The notes beneath the pieces were generated by a model. That model saw nothing but the letters and a program-made list of their open reading frames with translations, did no database searches and had not been told where the DNA came from. From Cytophagales bacterium UBA2561 (lineage in GTDB: Bacteria; Bacteroidota; Bacteroidia; Cytophagales; Thermoflexibacteraceae), in the NCBI GenBank assembly GCA_002340355.1, contig DDLX01000026.1, forward strand, positions 62,001 to 126,000: a DNA stretch of 64,000 nucleotides. The letters are read 5' to 3'. This document shows positions 62,638-64,000 of the stretch, piece after piece; position 1 is the first letter of the stretch, and each line of letters opens with the position of its first letter. The position numbers and the translations under genes were made by a program.

Positions 62638-63195
62638 ATGATGAATAACTGGATGAAACTCCTTACGGGATTAATGGTTATTTTTTTAGCTTCATGTGGG
62701 TCATCTCCCGAAAATGAAATCAATAAATGGGAAACAAACATGGCTTCAGTAACAGAAATGAAGCAAAGCTATCCTGCTTTTACAAAGATATTGGATAATG
62801 ACCTTCGAACCGCAAAAAGTAAGTGGCAAGAAGCCCAAAAAATGGATGGCGATGCCCAAATCGAAAAAATGGCAGAAGCCAACGAAATTTTTACAAGTAG
62901 TTACATCACCAATCTTGGTTCAACACAGTATAAAATCGAAGATATTGTGAAGAAACAAGAAAAAATCAATGATCTGAAACTTTCTCAGATACAACGAGAT
63001 AACGTCAATACAGCCATTGAAGAATCCAATATTTCTATCCAAAAGGCAAAACAAATCCTCCAAAAAGTGGTCAGTACATCCGATGAAGCCAGTGAGGTTG
63101 TCAAACAAGCAAATGGTGAACTAATTAGTGCTACAAGTGCTTTGGATAAATTTATCCAAGCCAATAAATCTTCGAAAAAGAAGAAAAAAAAGTAG
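62638..63195 (+). CDS. Predicted helical lipoprotein, 185 aa
   Basis: A lipoprotein leader with lipobox LASC (C20), then an almost entirely helical, charged protein with long amphipathic stretches (LSQIQRDNVNTAIEESNISI), probably a coiled coil, and a poly-lysine tail KSSKKKKKK. Tandem ATG codons start the gene. No family recognised. It has a strong terminator behind it. A periplasmic spacer or adaptor role is plausible from shape only. Confidence 0.6.
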   Translation: MMNNWMKLLTGLMVIFLASCGSSPENEINKWETNMASVTEMKQSYPAFTKILDNDLRTAKSKWQEAQKMDGDAQIEKMAEANEIFTSSYITNLGSTQYKIEDIVKKQEKINDLKLSQIQRDNVNTAIEESNISIQKAKQILQKVVSTSDEASEVVKQANGELISATSALDKFIQANKSSKKKKKK

Positions 63196-63220
63196 TTTAA
63201 TTTCCTATTGTCCTCTAAAT

Positions 63221-63252
63221 AAATTGGACTATGTGTTTGATAGTCCAATTTT
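63221..63252 (+). terminator. Terminator of the helical lipoprotein gene
   Basis: A perfect 12-bp stem, AAATTGGACTAT (63221-63232) with ATAGTCCAATTT (63240-63251), and a 7-base loop. Confidence 0.75.
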
Positions 63253-63409
63253 AAAAAATAATTTTCTTGTTAAAGTTACCTGAGATTTTTTTGTTATATA
63301 GCCTCAAAAATTTTTAGTACATTGAGATTATTATATGATCTACATTCCAATTCCCTTATTAATATTTTGATAATCATAATTTTAGATTAAAAAATATCCT
63401 CCCATAAAA

Positions 63410-64000
63410 ATGATTAAATATACTGTTTTTCTAAGTTTTGTAGTTCTTAGTACAAATTTATTTTTTGGATGTAATCAAACTCCCTCATCTGAAAAAAATA
63501 CTCAACTTAAATCTCAAGCTTTTCCTCCCCAAGATTCCGTAGATATTTCCAAATTACCCTCTACATTTCAAGGGTTGAAAAAGATGCAATTAATCCAAGG
63601 CGGAAAATTCACAATGGGAAGCCCTGACGGAAAAATAGGCGAAAAACCTGTTCATTCCGTTTATTTACATTCGTTTTATATGGATGAAACTCCAATTACA
63701 TATACTGATTTTCAAAAATATGTAGATGATGGTGGAACAAAAGGACGCTATTGGAAATATGATTCTTACAATAAACCCGAACAGCCCATAACAGGAATTA
63801 ATTGGTATCATGCGGTCAATTACTGTAATTGGCGTAGTCAAAAAGAAAGATTACAACCTGCTTATTTTCTGACAGATACCATCGATATTTGGGGCTACCC
63901 TCTTTGGAAACGAGACACAACTGCTAATGGTTATCGGCTACCTACCGAAGCCGAATTTGAATACGCTGCACGAAGTAGATTAAAAGATAAGCCTTTTCCT
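63410..64000 (+). CDS. Formylglycine-generating-enzyme-like lipoprotein (SUMF1 domain), 5' part
   Basis: The frame opens at ATG 63410-63412 and is still open at the end of the window (197 codons seen). It has a lipoprotein leader with lipobox FFGC (C21), then a SUMF1/FGE-sulfatase domain: MQLIQGGKFTMGSPDGKIGE, YLHSFYMDETPITYTDFQKY, GINWYHAVNYCNWRSQ and NGYRLPTEAEFEYAAR. Such domains are found in formylglycine-generating enzymes but also in non-enzymatic gliding-motility lipoproteins (GldJ/GldK type). The copper-binding cysteines of the true enzyme lie further on and cannot be checked here. Confidence 0.8.
   Translation, partial: MIKYTVFLSFVVLSTNLFFGCNQTPSSEKNTQLKSQAFPPQDSVDISKLPSTFQGLKKMQLIQGGKFTMGSPDGKIGEKPVHSVYLHSFYMDETPITYTDFQKYVDDGGTKGRYWKYDSYNKPEQPITGINWYHAVNYCNWRSQKERLQPAYFLTDTIDIWGYPLWKRDTTANGYRLPTEAEFEYAARSRLKDKPFP

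Overview
The window is one AT-rich stretch of a chromosome from a Bacteroidota bacterium, probably of the Cytophagales kind. This is judged from sequence only: Bacteroidota-style promoters (TTTG, 19 bases, TAnnTTTG), the zinc-free form of ribosomal protein L36, a GH3-family acyl-amido synthetase, a fused ThrA, many Sec or lipobox leaders on unknown surface proteins, and sensor/TPR-HTH proteins typical of that phylum. No rRNA, tRNA, insertion sequence, prophage or CRISPR array was found.

Layout. 1-823: the end of a type I restriction specificity protein and a decayed ORF. 827-6097 (mostly minus): CobS, an outer-surface protein, RNase HI, an NtrY-like histidine kinase and a CoA-transferase A subunit without its partner. 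6521-14407: GH3 enzyme, HIT protein, MarC-like membrane protein, a lipoprotein, a group II PLP decarboxylase, RNase Z and a VanX-like dipeptidase. 14471-22696 (minus): ThrA, TatC, an unknown membrane protein, LepA and a YdjM-like membrane hydrolase whose start must be moved upstream. 23013-29145 (plus): a sulfide-oxidation pair (a DUF1641 protein with an amplified internal repeat, then a type II sulfide:quinone reductase), a PiT-like permease, a broken acetyltransferase gene and a PaaE-like ferredoxin reductase. 29220-36859: small secreted unknowns, an ECF sigma factor with a tiny overlapping partner, an O-methyltransferase, an XRE regulator, a TPR protein, and a possible ADP-ribosyltransferase toxin/immunity pair. 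36908-42510: a giant double DUF445 membrane protein, CvfB and SmpB.

42593-54060 is the largest functional block: a 22-gene minus-strand run from rplP to rplQ, with secY, map, infA, rpmJ and rpoA inside it. It has a strong promoter at its head (54273-54303) and a terminator at its foot (42532-42571). The first half of the usual S10 cluster (rpsJ to rpsC) is not attached; a glycosyltransferase gene on the other strand sits there instead. The right end (56395-64000) has a TPR-HTH membrane regulator, a decayed ATPase-like gene, several secreted or lipoprotein unknowns, and the start of a formylglycine-generating-enzyme-like lipoprotein.

The most interesting items are the candidate R-S-QxE ADP-ribosyltransferase with its neighbour (35251-36135), a 21-bp-phased repeat array upstream of the sigma factor gene (32641-32735), the 180-bp tandem amplification in the DUF1641 gene, the split S10 cluster with a perfect 24-bp palindrome over its promoter, and a hairpin family (core CCTATAAG/CTTATAGG) reused as a terminator at four or more places.
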